Shown in pieces: positions 5,714 through 5,720 of a DNA stretch of 5,720 nucleotides (its first letter is position 1; each line of letters opens with the position of its first letter). This DNA comes from Anaerolineae bacterium. Lineage in GTDB: Bacteria; Chloroflexota; Anaerolineae; J102. The translations under genes were made by a program, and so were the position numbers. The stretch spans positions 1 through 5,720 of the forward strand of contig JALSPL010000012.1 of NCBI GenBank assembly GCA_026985975.1, in the 5' to 3' direction. A model generated the notes under the pieces. It did no database searches, had not been told where the DNA came from, and saw only the letters and a list, made by a program, of their open reading frames with translations.

Positions 5714-5720
5714 ATGACCA
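5714..5720 (+). CDS. Start of a third tandem gene, cut by the window edge
   Basis: GGAGG at 5702-5706 is followed by seven bases and ATG at 5714; only Met-Thr and one more base are visible. The ribosome binding site, its GGAGGC core, and the ATC in front of the ATG match the first array gene, and the Met-Thr start matches the second. A third paralogue is likely but cannot be shown from seven bases. Confidence 0.55.

Noticed and set aside
1..5720. CRISPR array, tRNA, rRNA, insertion sequence or transposase gene
   Set aside because: No regularly spaced repeats, no cloverleaf pattern and no transposase-like protein were seen on either strand.

Overview
The window looks like a high-GC bacterial chromosome segment. 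A Chloroflexota-like source (Anaerolineae/Caldilineae type) is my best guess, from three things: a very long BTAD-AAA-TPR regulator without a C-terminal LuxR domain, palindromic intergenic repeats of the 'GGGCTTGAAGCCC...GGGCTACC' kind, and AGGAGG-type ribosome binding sites. This is an inference; no marker gene is present to prove it. All genes supported here are on the + strand.

Layout: bases 1-142 hold a cluster of palindromes with no gene. A good extended -10 promoter at 172-200 leads to a small GlcG/HbpS-type (DUF336) gene at 279-683. After a 158-base gap comes an 1180-residue regulator at 842-4384. It has an N-terminal winged helix and BTAD domain, then a STAND/AAA-type ATPase with intact Walker A and B motifs, then a long TPR-like tail. 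Its stop codon lies inside an imperfect inverted repeat. A 309-base intergenic region (4385-4693) follows, with a spaced 11-bp inverted repeat and a phased TTTTTGAC repeat.

From about 4385 on, composition becomes clearly less GC-rich. This part carries a tandem array of small paralogous genes: 4694-5155, 5265-5699, and probably a third whose first two codons are visible at 5714. Each has its own GGAGGC ribosome binding site. The two complete products share W-x-HG, NW-x-HF-x-IPTP, a DD pair and a C-terminal W-V-x-F motif. They resemble what I recall as the DUF6623 family, whose function I do not know. A perfect 11-bp stem hairpin separates the first two.

How the genes work together is not established. 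The large regulator has the architecture of an ATP-dependent, ligand-sensing transcription activator and could control one of its neighbours, but the sequence only shows adjacency. The small-protein array is the part most worth following up.
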